The notes beneath the pieces were generated by a model. The model saw only the letters and a program-made list of their open reading frames with translations. It was not told the DNA's origin and made no database searches. A DNA stretch of 22,793 nucleotides from JALXCH01 sp964495805. GTDB lineage: Bacteria; Calditrichota; Calditrichia; RBG-13-44-9. The stretch covers positions 1 to 22,793 of the forward strand of contig CAZBWV010000041.1 of NCBI GenBank assembly GCA_964495805.1, written 5' to 3'. Every line of letters begins with the position of its first letter. Positions within the stretch are counted from its first letter, which is position 1. Below are positions 1-7,421 of the stretch, piece by piece. Both the position numbers and the translations under genes were made by a program.

Positions 1-3
1 ATT

Positions 4-176
4 TTGGACAGGATAAACAGGATGGAACAGGATTCATTAGAAAGAAGATCTTTCTATTGGTTATCATTCAAATATCTGGTTCAAAAATAATACTCAGAAA
101 TCAAAAGCAAAAAAAGAGTTGAAATGACCAAATGTTAAAATCCTTTAATCATCCTGAAAATCCTGTTCATCCTGTC
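4..176. repeat. Family A fold-back repeat, interrupted copy
   Basis: The left arm at 5-34 carries three spaced CAGGAT units. The right arm at 151-176 carries the reverse complement (ATCCTG...TCCTGTTCATCCTGTC). The arms match those of the fuller copy at 21684-21767, but the interior of about 115 bases is longer and unlike the interior of the other copies. The element may be diverged, carry an insertion, or be two separate half units. The window edge cuts off any further left flank. Confidence 0.6.
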
Positions 177-180
177 AAAA

Positions 181-302
181 AAAATAAAACAGGATGTACA
201 TGATGAAACAGGATTTTTTGATTGATTTTTTTTATTTCATCCTGCAAAATCCCGTTCATCCTGTCTAAATAAAACCCCACCTTCCGGAGGGATGCGCTGA
301 AC
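181..302 (-). repeat. Family A long repeat element, left copy
   Basis: Read on the minus strand, this 120-base stretch aligns end to end with 21649-21767 on the plus strand. Shared landmarks in order are a GnTCAGCnCA box, CCCTCCGG, AGGTGG, a T-rich run, AGACAGGATGAAC, an AAATCAATCAAAAAATCCTG core and TGTACATCCTGT. It begins 35 bases after the tal-pgi stop in the direction of transcription. The two copies are therefore inverted relative to each other and each sits directly behind a gene end. The arms can form a long hairpin. Confidence 0.75.
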
Positions 303-336
303 TTAGCCCACCAATCCAATGGTAGAGAAAATTTTG

Positions 337-3162
337 TTACAACAGTTTAGTGAGCTTACGAATTCCATCACTGACCGAACCGGAAAAATGAAATGCCATC
401 ACTTTGCGATTTGCCTCTTTTAACGCTTGCCGGTCGCCCAGCATTTGTGCGGTTTTGAGCACCCCGAAAGTAATCCCGGATTTTTCGCTGCCCGGTTCGT
501 CGGGAATGGGTACATCTTCCGGCATATCTGCGCTAAACTGAATGAACAATCCGTGACCGGCATCGCCCTTGTGAAGCTGACCGGTGGAGTGCAAGAAGCG
601 TGGCCCGTAACCCACCGTTACTGCCATGCGATATTTCTTTTGCAGCTGGGTGCGCAGAGCATGGAGTTCCCGGTCGGTGCTTTCTTCCGGTTTCAAATAA
701 GCGTGCAAACTGATGTAGCTTCGTCCGGAACCGTTTTCCGCACCCGGTTCTGCCTGGTTCAGAAAATGCTGCAACGCTTCGGAAAGGTTTCGGGGGGTAA
801 AGTCGGCAAAGACCCGGATGCCTTTCTGTTCCAGCACCGGTTCGGGAAGGGGTAATTTGCCATCTTTTAAATAAGCCTCCACCATCTGTCGAGCGCGAAT
901 TTTGGCAGATTCCACATTGGGCTGATCGAAGGGATTAATTTGCAACCGCCAGCCCGCCACCGCAGTCGCCAGTTCCCAGCGGAAAATTTCACCACCCAGA
1001 TCATATTCGTCGTCCAGGGTGAACTGGAGTACCGGAAAACCGGCTTTTATCAGTGCTTCCACTTTTTTCCGGTGCGTGGTATCGTTCTTCAGATGCATGT
1101 AAACAAACAACCGATCCGGTGAGTATTCCCGGGGAGTTAACACCTCTTCGCCCACGACCGGTAGAATCCCTTTTCCTTCTTTTCCGGTACTTTCGGCAAT
1201 AAGCTGCTCCAGCCAGACGCCAAAATGTTCTATCTGCGGGGAGAGAATCAGGGTGAGTTTGTCTTTCCCCTGCCGAGCCAGTTCTCCCAAGGCGGCACCA
1301 AGAAACGCGCAGGAGTTATCCCCCTCGCCGGGGCGCTGACAGCCCTCACAATTGCATAGCATAATATCCGCCCGGTTCAGCAACAGATTCAGGTTCATTC
1401 CAATCAATCCGGCAGGGACCAGACCAAAATAGGAAAGCGCTGAATAACGACCACCAATGTTCGGATCATTCAAAAAGATGCGCCGGAAGTTCAGGGATCG
1501 TGCCATGGCTTCCAGACCGCTGCCGGGATCGGTAATTGCCACAAAGTGTTGTCCGGCCTTCAGAACGCCCAGTTCCTGTACCAGCCGCGTGTAAAAATAT
1601 TTCATGAACGAAAGAGTTTCCACAGTACCACCGGATTTGGTGGACACAATGTACACCGTTCGGGCGGGGTCTAACTTGCTGGCCTGTTCCAGAACCGCTC
1701 CCGGGTCGGTGCTGTCCAGCACGCTCAGGTCCAGATAGCCCGCAGAAACGCCAAACGTTTTTCGGAAAACCTCCGGTGCCAGACTGGAACCACCCATTCC
1801 TAACAACAGAGCGTGAGTAAAGCCGTCCCGGCGTAATTCTTCGGTAAAATCGTTGATTTCCCGGATGGCTGTGCGCATTTTCTCCGGACAGTGCAGCCAG
1901 CCCAATCGGTTGGTGATTTCGGTGGGCTCCGGCTTCCATACTGTGTGGTCGTGTTCCCAGATACGGCGGATTACCCGCTGGTTTTGCATCTCGCGCAGCG
2001 TATTGCGAACATCTTGCTGGAATTTCCCAAGATGGGAGGTGACGCTGTATTTACCGGCGGTGAGTTTCTCTCCCTTTTCTTCAATTTTGCGCAGAATGTT
2101 TTCGTAGGAACGTATAAACGCATGAACCCCATCCATCTGGAGCTGTGCAGTGATGCCGGTTAGCGAAATGCCCAGCTCTTCCAGCTCCTGAAGCTGGTGT
2201 TGTGCCTCTTCCAGACCGTGAGTCAGGGTTTCCTTGATTTGTCCGTCTCTCCGGAAGGCTTCCCAGGTTGCCGGGGGAACGGTGGTTACCGTCTCCGGAC
2301 CGATGAGTTCCTGTACGTAAAGGATCGGGGAGTAGCGGGGATTTTTGGTGCTGGTACTGGCCCAGAGAACTCGTTGTTTGCGGGCACCCTGTTCCTGTAA
2401 CCGGCGCCAGCGGTCGCTGTTGAAAATTTTCAAAAATTCCTGATAGATCATTTTAGCATTGGCTACGGCAATTTTCCCCTGAAGCCGGGTATGATGGCGT
2501 TCCTCCAGCTCGCGGTCCACCGCAGTATCCACCCGACTGACAAAAACCGATGCAACGGAGGCAATCTCGGACACAGTCAGTCCCCAGCGGACACTGGGAC
2601 CACTGACCGCCAGTTTTTCCAGTCCCGCAATAAACGCTTCAGCTACCTGACGGTAGTTTTCCAGCCCAAAAATCAGGGTGACATTCACGTTAATTCCGCT
2701 GGCAAGCAGTTCCTGCACGGCGGTGAGTCCGGGTTCGGTCGCCGGTACTTTAATCATCACATTGGGTCGTTTCAGTGTGGTAAAAATTCGGGTGGCTTCT
2801 TCAATGGTTTGCCGGGCATCGTATGCCAGGTGGGGATTTACTTCGATGCTCACGTAACCGTCCAGTCCGTTGGTTGCATCGTACACTTCCCGCATCAGAT
2901 CAGCCGCCATGCCAATATCCTGAAAAGTGAGCGCTTCGAAAATTTTCTCCAGAGAGCGGTGTTCTTTTATTAACCGTCGTAGATCAGCGTCGTAGTCGGA
3001 GCTTCCGGCAATGGCTTTTTCGAAAATTGTAGGATTGGAGGTTATTCCCCGCAGCCCTTCTTCAATCAAAAATTTTAAATCACCGGAGGTGATAAACGCC
3101 CGGCGAATATAATCGTACCAGACCGATTGACCCAGTCGGGCCAGTTCTTCCATCTTGCTCAT
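337..3162 (-). CDS. tal-pgi: Bifunctional transaldolase / glucose-6-phosphate isomerase
   Basis: This 941-residue fusion joins the non-oxidative pentose phosphate pathway to glycolysis. Transaldolase moves a dihydroxyacetone unit between sugar phosphates, and the isomerase interconverts glucose-6-phosphate and fructose-6-phosphate. Residues 1 to about 370 are transaldolase, with the GITSNPTIFEKA segment near 39-50 and the Schiff-base lysine at K138 in VMIKVPAT. The isomerase part follows from about 390, with GMGGSS at 455-460 and the phosphosugar motif STKSGGT at 507-513, then GGRYSALS. The ATG start has AAAGGAG seven bases upstream. The protein is cytoplasmic. Fusions of this kind are known in several phyla, so the arrangement is uncommon but not new. 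The gene appears monocistronic and is followed by a family A repeat. Confidence 0.95.
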   Translation of the reverse strand: MSKMEELARLGQSVWYDYIRRAFITSGDLKFLIEEGLRGITSNPTIFEKAIAGSSDYDADLRRLIKEHRSLEKIFEALTFQDIGMAADLMREVYDATNGLDGYVSIEVNPHLAYDARQTIEEATRIFTTLKRPNVMIKVPATEPGLTAVQELLASGINVNVTLIFGLENYRQVAEAFIAGLEKLAVSGPSVRWGLTVSEIASVASVFVSRVDTAVDRELEERHHTRLQGKIAVANAKMIYQEFLKIFNSDRWRRLQEQGARKQRVLWASTSTKNPRYSPILYVQELIGPETVTTVPPATWEAFRRDGQIKETLTHGLEEAQHQLQELEELGISLTGITAQLQMDGVHAFIRSYENILRKIEEKGEKLTAGKYSVTSHLGKFQQDVRNTLREMQNQRVIRRIWEHDHTVWKPEPTEITNRLGWLHCPEKMRTAIREINDFTEELRRDGFTHALLLGMGGSSLAPEVFRKTFGVSAGYLDLSVLDSTDPGAVLEQASKLDPARTVYIVSTKSGGTVETLSFMKYFYTRLVQELGVLKAGQHFVAITDPGSGLEAMARSLNFRRIFLNDPNIGGRYSALSYFGLVPAGLIGMNLNLLLNRADIMLCNCEGCQRPGEGDNSCAFLGAALGELARQGKDKLTLILSPQIEHFGVWLEQLIAESTGKEGKGILPVVGEEVLTPREYSPDRLFVYMHLKNDTTHRKKVEALIKAGFPVLQFTLDDEYDLGGEIFRWELATAVAGWRLQINPFDQPNVESAKIRARQMVEAYLKDGKLPLPEPVLEQKGIRVFADFTPRNLSEALQHFLNQAEPGAENGSGRSYISLHAYLKPEESTDRELHALRTQLQKKYRMAVTVGYGPRFLHSTGQLHKGDAGHGLFIQFSADMPEDVPIPDEPGSEKSGITFGVLKTAQMLGDRQALKEANRKVMAFHFSGSVSDGIRKLTKLL

Positions 3163-3197
3163 AAAATTACTCCTTTGATCGTGTTTTAAAGAGTTTT

Positions 3198-3226
3198 AAT
3201 ATAGTGTGGAGATTGGTTGTATTCAA
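3198..3226 (-). promoter_or_regulatory. Predicted sigma-70-type promoter of tal-pgi
   Basis: On the minus strand, TTGAAT (3221-3226) and TATATT (3198-3203) are separated by 17 bases. This would start transcription near 3191, leaving a leader of about 29 bases that contains the AAAGGAG ribosome site. The call is by consensus match only. Confidence 0.5.
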
Positions 3227-3243
3227 TAAATTTGTAGGAAGAG

Positions 3244-3708
3244 ATGGGCGATTCGGAACATTCCCACCGTACCGGTGGGCTACGCATATTGATTCTGTGC
3301 ACGGGGAATTCCTGCCGCAGCCAGATGGCGGAAGGATTTCTGAGGGCACTTGACGCCAGGCTGGAAGTCTATTCGGCGGGTACCGCTCCGGCAAAACAAA
3401 CCCATCCCAAAGCGGTGCAGGTGATGGCGGAAGTAGGAGTGGATATCTCCCGGGGATATCCCAAACCGGTGGAACAGTTTGTCCATGTGTCATTTGATTA
3501 CGTCATTACCGTATGCGACCATGCACGGGAGACCTGTCCGGTATTTACCGGGAAGGTACGGCACCGCCTTCACATCGGATTTGACGATCCGGCCGAAGCC
3601 ACCGGTAGCGAAAGGGAAGTTCTGGCGGTGTTCCGCCGGGTTCGGGATGAAATTCAGGAAAAATTTACCGGGTTGTATCGGAAAGAATTACTCAAACAGC
3701 TCCAATAA
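3244..3708 (+). CDS. arsC: Arsenate reductase, low-molecular-weight phosphatase fold
   Basis: This 154-residue cytoplasmic enzyme reduces arsenate to arsenite using thioredoxin. The phosphate-binding loop CTGNSCRS is at residues 19-26, with nucleophile C19. A second cysteine pair sits at C91 and C98 in CDHARETC, the relay cysteines that separate thioredoxin-type ArsC from true tyrosine phosphatases, which lack them. FDDPAEATG near 113 carries the general acid. There is an unusual N-terminal extension of about 12 polar residues before the first strand. The ATG is preceded by AGGA four bases upstream, which is close. No arsR, arsB or acr3 neighbour is present, so it is a stand-alone gene divergent from tal-pgi. 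A phosphatase role is the less likely alternative. Confidence 0.88.
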   Translation: MGDSEHSHRTGGLRILILCTGNSCRSQMAEGFLRALDARLEVYSAGTAPAKQTHPKAVQVMAEVGVDISRGYPKPVEQFVHVSFDYVITVCDHARETCPVFTGKVRHRLHIGFDDPAEATGSEREVLAVFRRVRDEIQEKFTGLYRKELLKQLQ

Positions 3709-3738
3709 TCCCCTCCCGTTTTTATCTCCTCAAGCCCA

Positions 3739-4224
3739 TTAAAACTGCCTTCCGTAGCGAAATTCGATGGCAGTGGGTGCGACCGGAACGTTTGCCTTGC
3801 CCATGAAGTAAGAAATCCATATCTGAGTGGTTAAAAATTGCTGATCGTTAAATCGGTACTGAATACCCGGTACCAGGCTGAGCAGCGGAAGCACCCGACG
3901 TTTGTCCGGGTCCGGGGGACTGACCAGCAGACCAAACTCCCCACCCAGTTTTGCCCGCCAGCGGGAACCATGGAAGTAGTAACTGTAACCAGTGCTCAGC
4001 GCAAACGGGAATCCCTTGCCGGGCAGAAGCAAAGGATAGACGGTAAACTGCACAGCATGATTGTGGTTGAAACCATGTTCCACACCCACACCCAATAAAA
4101 TGTGTCCGCTTAACCCCAGAGAAAAAACAACGCGGTCGAACGTCTCTTCCCCGGCAGTAACGGGTTCGCAAAGGATTGTGATGAGCAGGGAAAGGTTCAG
4201 AAAAAATGAGATCACAGGTTTCAT
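3739..4224 (-). CDS. Small secreted barrel-like protein, unknown function
   Basis: A 161-residue protein with a signal peptide (MKPVISFFLNLSLLITILCEPVTA, residues split as hydrophobic core 5-18 and cleavage near 24). It is followed by alternating polar and aromatic strands and ends in a terminal phenylalanine, typical of outer-membrane barrels of about eight strands. I recognise no family. The reading frame extends further upstream, but the ATG at 4224 is preferred. AAAGGAGG lies six bases before it, and it overlaps the stop of the upstream membrane protein as ATGA. It is the last gene of the XRE/membrane protein unit. No terminator is evident before the convergent arsC, which ends 30 bases away. 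Confidence 0.7.
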   Translation of the reverse strand: MKPVISFFLNLSLLITILCEPVTAGEETFDRVVFSLGLSGHILLGVGVEHGFNHNHAVQFTVYPLLLPGKGFPFALSTGYSYYFHGSRWRAKLGGEFGLLVSPPDPDKRRVLPLLSLVPGIQYRFNDQQFLTTQIWISYFMGKANVPVAPTAIEFRYGRQF

Positions 4225-4910
4225 GATACCTCCTTTTGCCGGGATGCAAACACCAGAGCTACACCACTCACCAATATCGGGAGCGGGAGCAGCGTAAACA
4301 TGAGCAGGCGAATGAAAATATCGAATCGTGACCACCCGTGGAAGAAAATTGCCAATCCTACCGCCACCAAGATGAAAAACAAACCGGAAAGGAGCGGTTG
4401 TTTTCCGCAAAACCAGGCTGCCCCTACAATGAGCACAAACGGTAGCGCTTCAATAAAAAATGCCAGCCGAAATCCATGGGAGAGCAGTACAAAGAGCAAC
4501 CAGGAAAATCCAAAAAAGAAGCCAATTCCCCGCGCAGCAGCACGCGCACCATAATTCTGAAACAGGCTAACCATGAACTTGACCACCAGAGGAATAAGCA
4601 GCAGTGCGTACCAGTGCGACTCCGGATTCCGGTGCTGTGGAGCATACCGGTAGATGAGAATGAACAGTAACAATGCCAGAAATACGTAAAAAGCAATGTG
4701 ACTGGAAAAATGACTGATGTACACCTGTCGTTCGTCCAGGGGACTGCGTGGGCGGAACTCCTGCCACAATGGCGCAAGCAAAAAAAGGAGCAAAATAGCC
4801 ACCAGCACCACCAGTGGAAGTCGCCAGCCCACCATGAGTACCACCACCAGCAGAAGTAACCACAAAATTTTTCCCATGCTCTCCGGTAGAAAAAATTGTC
4901 GCTTTTCCAT
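4221..4910 (-). CDS. Polytopic membrane protein, possibly DUF2178-like
   Basis: A 229-residue, strongly hydrophobic protein. About seven to eight membrane segments can be counted, starting with a pair near residues 13-45. A SPLDERQVYIS loop follows. The DERQ motif after a first pair of helices resembles small membrane proteins of the DUF2178 kind, which often sit next to small XRE regulators. That resemblance is loose, and no function is claimed. The start ATG at 4910 has GGAGAG about seven bases upstream. It is 15 bases after the XRE stop and overlaps the next gene as ATGA, so all three are probably one transcript. Confidence 0.75.
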   Translation of the reverse strand: MEKRQFFLPESMGKILWLLLLVVVLMVGWRLPLVVLVAILLLFLLAPLWQEFRPRSPLDERQVYISHFSSHIAFYVFLALLLFILIYRYAPQHRNPESHWYALLLIPLVVKFMVSLFQNYGARAAARGIGFFFGFSWLLFVLLSHGFRLAFFIEALPFVLIVGAAWFCGKQPLLSGLFFILVAVGLAIFFHGWSRFDIFIRLLMFTLLPLPILVSGVALVFASRQKEVS

Positions 4911-4925
4911 GATGGCTCTCTCCGA

Positions 4926-5129
4926 TTAATCTTTTTCTTCCAGTTCAAACAGGTCCTCCACCCGGACGCCAAACACCCGGGCAATTTTCAATGCCAGCTT
5001 GACCGAAGGGTTGAAACTTCCTTTTTCGATGGCGATGATGGTCTGGCGAGTAACGCCCACCTGGCGGGCCAGTTCCTGCTGAGTCATTTCCTGATTTAAA
5101 TATCGGTAATCTCGAATGCGGTTTTTCAT
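4926..5129 (-). CDS. Small XRE-family transcriptional regulator
   Basis: A helix-turn-helix protein of 67 residues that binds DNA as a dimer. The HTH runs from MTQQELARQVGVTRQTIIAI through EKGSFNPSVKLALKIARVFG, the classic Cro/CI pattern, and the acidic tail ends ELEEKD. Proteins of this size are almost all DNA-binding domain. Two starts are possible, ATG at 5141 (71 residues) and ATG at 5129. The second gives the family's usual N-terminus (MKNRIRDYR), but neither has a clean ribosome site. The predicted transcript start near 5152 leaves only a short leader. It heads the unit with the membrane protein and the small barrel, and probably autoregulates through the dyad at its promoter. Confidence 0.88.
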   Translation of the reverse strand: MKNRIRDYRYLNQEMTQQELARQVGVTRQTIIAIEKGSFNPSVKLALKIARVFGVRVEDLFELEEKD

Positions 5130-5158
5130 TGGTTGCAGCATCTTTTCAGTTCTCTGGT

Positions 5159-5187
5159 AATGTAATGAATTGTTTACTTAATGTCAA
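5159..5187 (-). promoter_or_regulatory. Promoter of the XRE unit
   Basis: On the minus strand there is a perfect TTGACA (5182-5187) and TACATT (5159-5164) with a 17-base spacer. This is the closest match to consensus at a -35 box in the window. Transcription would start near 5152, about 11 to 23 bases ahead of the two candidate start codons. Confidence 0.65.
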
Positions 5188-5219
5188 GTATTATTTACAT
5201 CTTTTCTAAACAGTAAACA
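5171..5219. promoter_or_regulatory. Candidate operator dyads at the XRE promoter
   Basis: TACTT-6-AAGTA (5175-5179 and 5186-5190) is a dyad lying directly over the -35 box. A wider 7-base inverted repeat, TGTTTAC (5171-5177) and GTAAACA (5213-5219), encloses it. Binding of the adjacent XRE protein here would block its own promoter. This is inferred from position and symmetry only. Confidence 0.4.
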
Positions 5220-5307
5220 CGTTACCCATTAGAAAAATAAATATTTCCCGCTTTTGACGGGAAACCTTTGTGTTCTCTTTCCTTCCAGAAAACTTAAATT
5301 CAGTTTG

Positions 5308-5336
5308 CACATCACCTATTCTGAAATTAAAATAAC
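5308..5336 (+). promoter_or_regulatory. Possible promoter of the DUF3943 operon
   Basis: TTGCAC and TAAAAT with a 17-base spacer lie ahead of the GTG start at 5363. The -35 match is weak (3 of 6) and the -10 match good (5 of 6). The positions are a consensus reading. Confidence 0.35.
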
Positions 5337-5362
5337 ATCGTTTAAATTCCGGAGAATTCATC

Positions 5363-6724
5363 GTGAAAAAATACAGTGTATGGTTCCTCATCGGATTCAT
5401 CCAGGCATTGCTGGCAGGTACACAGGATTCCACGGCGGTTTCTTACTCCATTCCAGCGACTCCCCGTCGTCCGCTTATTGCGGTGGGCGAAATGATGGCT
5501 GCCAATGCGGTTGTATGGGGGTTCAACCGATATATTCGGGAGGACAATTATTCCTTTTTCATTAGCTGGCGTACCGTGGAGGCGAATTTGCGCCACGGCA
5601 TGGAGTGGGACCCGAACAAATTTAGCGTCAATTTCTTTGCGCACCCATTCCATGGCAGCATTTATTTCAATGCGGCACGGAGTAACGGGTTTAATTTCTG
5701 GGAGTCTGCTCCCTTTTCACTGGCAGGCAGTTTGATGTGGGAGTTTTTCATGGAAAGTGAGTATGCCAGTTACAATGATCTGGTTATGACCACTTTCGGT
5801 GGCATCGCATTAGGTGAGACCTTTCACCGTTTATCCGAGCAGATTCTGGATGACCGTGCGCGCGGATTCAACCGCGTCTGGCGAGAGTTTACTGCGCTGG
5901 TGATTAATCCCATGGGCGGCTTTAACCGGCTGGTGAGCGGGCAGATGTTTCGCACCACATCTTCTGTCAACCATTTGCGGTTACCCATCACCGGATATTT
6001 TGCTTTTGGGAGTGCGGGGCGAACCGAAGGGATAAGCAATCAGGCATCCCGATTGAATCCTGCCTTCGAGCTTACGCTGCACTATGGCCATGCATTCGAG
6101 AAAGAGCGTCATCGCAAGCCGTTCGATTATTTCACCTTCCGCATGTGGACCAGTCGCGGCGAGGTGGAACGCAATCTTACCATTCTGGCGCGAGCCAATC
6201 TGGTGGGCAAAAACCTGCATACCGGTGCCAATCAGCGCCATCTCATTGGTATCTCTCAGCAGTTCGATTACATCGATCTGGAAATATTCAAAATCGGCGC
6301 CATGTCCTTTGGGCCGGAGTGGTTAGGGCACTTCCCCCTGGGCAGCGATTTTTCGCTGGTCGGTGGTGTTTATGCCGGAGGCATCATCATGGGTGCCGGT
6401 TCCAACGAATATGTGGAATCCTACCAGGGACGCAATTACAACTTTGGTTGGGGCTTTAAAACCAAAGCGGATTTTCAGATTCGACATCCCCGATTCGGCT
6501 TTCTGTATTTCGATCACAACTTTTTTTACATCGATTCCCGCGAGGGCGCACCGGGTCACGATCGCCTCCATCTTACCAGTGTATCCTACAACTTCCCGGT
6601 GTGGCACAATCTGGCGGTGGGAGCGGAATATTTTAACTATTACCGCAATGCCCACTACGACGAGTATCCCGACGTTAAACAAAGCGTCAACGGTTTCCGT
6701 GGATTATTCACGGTCATGTTTTAA
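5363..6724 (+). CDS. DUF3943 outer-membrane barrel protein
   Basis: A 453-residue protein with a short signal peptide ending near residue 20. The DUF3943 signature is clear: HPFHGSIYFNAARSNGFNFW near 93-112, then a SLMWEFFMESEYAS segment and a TTFGGIALGETFHRLSEQIL segment. The second half has alternating strands and ends in a terminal phenylalanine (LFTVMF), so it is probably an outer-membrane barrel. No function is known for the family. The start is GTG with GGAG eight bases upstream. It leads an operon with a second barrel 47 bases on and a lipoprotein behind that. The gene is divergent from the XRE unit, across about 230 bases. Confidence 0.85.
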   Translation: MKKYSVWFLIGFIQALLAGTQDSTAVSYSIPATPRRPLIAVGEMMAANAVVWGFNRYIREDNYSFFISWRTVEANLRHGMEWDPNKFSVNFFAHPFHGSIYFNAARSNGFNFWESAPFSLAGSLMWEFFMESEYASYNDLVMTTFGGIALGETFHRLSEQILDDRARGFNRVWREFTALVINPMGGFNRLVSGQMFRTTSSVNHLRLPITGYFAFGSAGRTEGISNQASRLNPAFELTLHYGHAFEKERHRKPFDYFTFRMWTSRGEVERNLTILARANLVGKNLHTGANQRHLIGISQQFDYIDLEIFKIGAMSFGPEWLGHFPLGSDFSLVGGVYAGGIIMGAGSNEYVESYQGRNYNFGWGFKTKADFQIRHPRFGFLYFDHNFFYIDSREGAPGHDRLHLTSVSYNFPVWHNLAVGAEYFNYYRNAHYDEYPDVKQSVNGFRGLFTVMF

Positions 6725-6771
6725 CAGCAACCGTAACCGGTTAAACGGATAAAACGAGAGTGGAGTGCTCT

Positions 6772-7398
6772 ATGAATACATTGCTTTTTCTTTTTTTCTT
6801 TCTGGTGATGGTGCCTCTGTCTGGCTTTACCCGCCAGTTCGAGTTTGTGGTGATGGGCGGATATCAGTTTGGGGGGATGGTGGACGAGACCACCCAGCAG
6901 GAAGGGGTGTTTACTCCCGGTCCGGCGCTGGGGTTAAGCGGTAGCGGAAACTGGGGAGTGATTGCTGACTACCGGTTGGGCAGCAAACTGCTCCTGGAAC
7001 TCTCCTTCGACCGTCAGCCCACCACTTTGAATTATCATGTACCTGTGGGGGAACACACCGAAATATCCCCGCTTAGTGATATTACCGTGGATTACTACCA
7101 GGGAGGCCTGTTGTACGACTGGTCAGTTACCCGGTTGAAACCGTTTGCCGGGGGAACAGTGGGAATAGTGGTGCTGACACCGAGTGACGAACGCTACCAC
7201 AGCGAAACCCATCTGGCATTTGCCGGTTTGTTGGGGCTGCGTTATTTCCTTACCGATGCGGTGGCGTTGCGTTTGCAGGGACGGTTTCTCCTGAGCAAAA
7301 TCCCGAAAGGCGAACTGTTTTTCTCCAATTATACGCATCATAAGGAAACCTTCATGTCGCAAATCCAGTTCGGATTGGGCATTGATGTGGCGTTATAG
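6772..7398 (+). CDS. Outer-membrane beta-barrel protein, unknown function
   Basis: A 208-residue protein with a signal peptide (MNTLLFLFFFLVMVPLSG, hydrophobic to about residue 18) followed by alternating strands of the OmpA/OmpW-like small barrel type, for example VVMGGYQFGGMV and LLYDWSVTRLKPFAGGTVG. No specific family is recognised. The ATG at 6772 is preferred over an in-frame GTG twelve bases upstream, because GGAG lies six bases before it and the signal peptide then starts cleanly. It is the middle gene of a three-gene operon, 23 bases before the lipoprotein start. Confidence 0.75.
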   Translation: MNTLLFLFFFLVMVPLSGFTRQFEFVVMGGYQFGGMVDETTQQEGVFTPGPALGLSGSGNWGVIADYRLGSKLLLELSFDRQPTTLNYHVPVGEHTEISPLSDITVDYYQGGLLYDWSVTRLKPFAGGTVGIVVLTPSDERYHSETHLAFAGLLGLRYFLTDAVALRLQGRFLLSKIPKGELFFSNYTHHKETFMSQIQFGLGIDVAL

Positions 7399-7421
7399 AA
7401 AAGCCGGGTACCGGATTGAGC

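Larger units (their letters stand above)
1..336. other. Intergenic region filled with family A repeats
   Basis: No gene is seen here. The stretch holds several copies of a CAGGATGAACAGGAT-type repeat in both orientations, forming two fold-back pairs (about 4-176 and 181-302). The stop of the tal-pgi fusion lies at its right edge, so this is the 3' flank of that gene. The middle part, about 36-148, is AT-rich and shows nothing I recognise. Confidence 0.75.

Noticed and set aside
1466..1939. A 157-codon open frame inside the tal-pgi gene on the same strand
   Set aside because: It is out of frame with a full-length conserved protein, and its composition is typical of a shifted frame.
3244..3708. 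An arsenic resistance operon
   Set aside because: Only the reductase is present. The neighbours are unrelated and on the other strand.
4225..4410. A longer N-terminus for the small barrel protein ending at 3739
   Set aside because: The extension overlaps the membrane protein gene out of frame. The internal ATG has a strong ribosome site and is followed by a signal peptide.
6760..6771. GTG at 6760 as the start of the second barrel protein
   Set aside because: The ATG at 6772 has the GGAG site at proper distance and gives a clean signal peptide, whereas the GTG is too close to that site.
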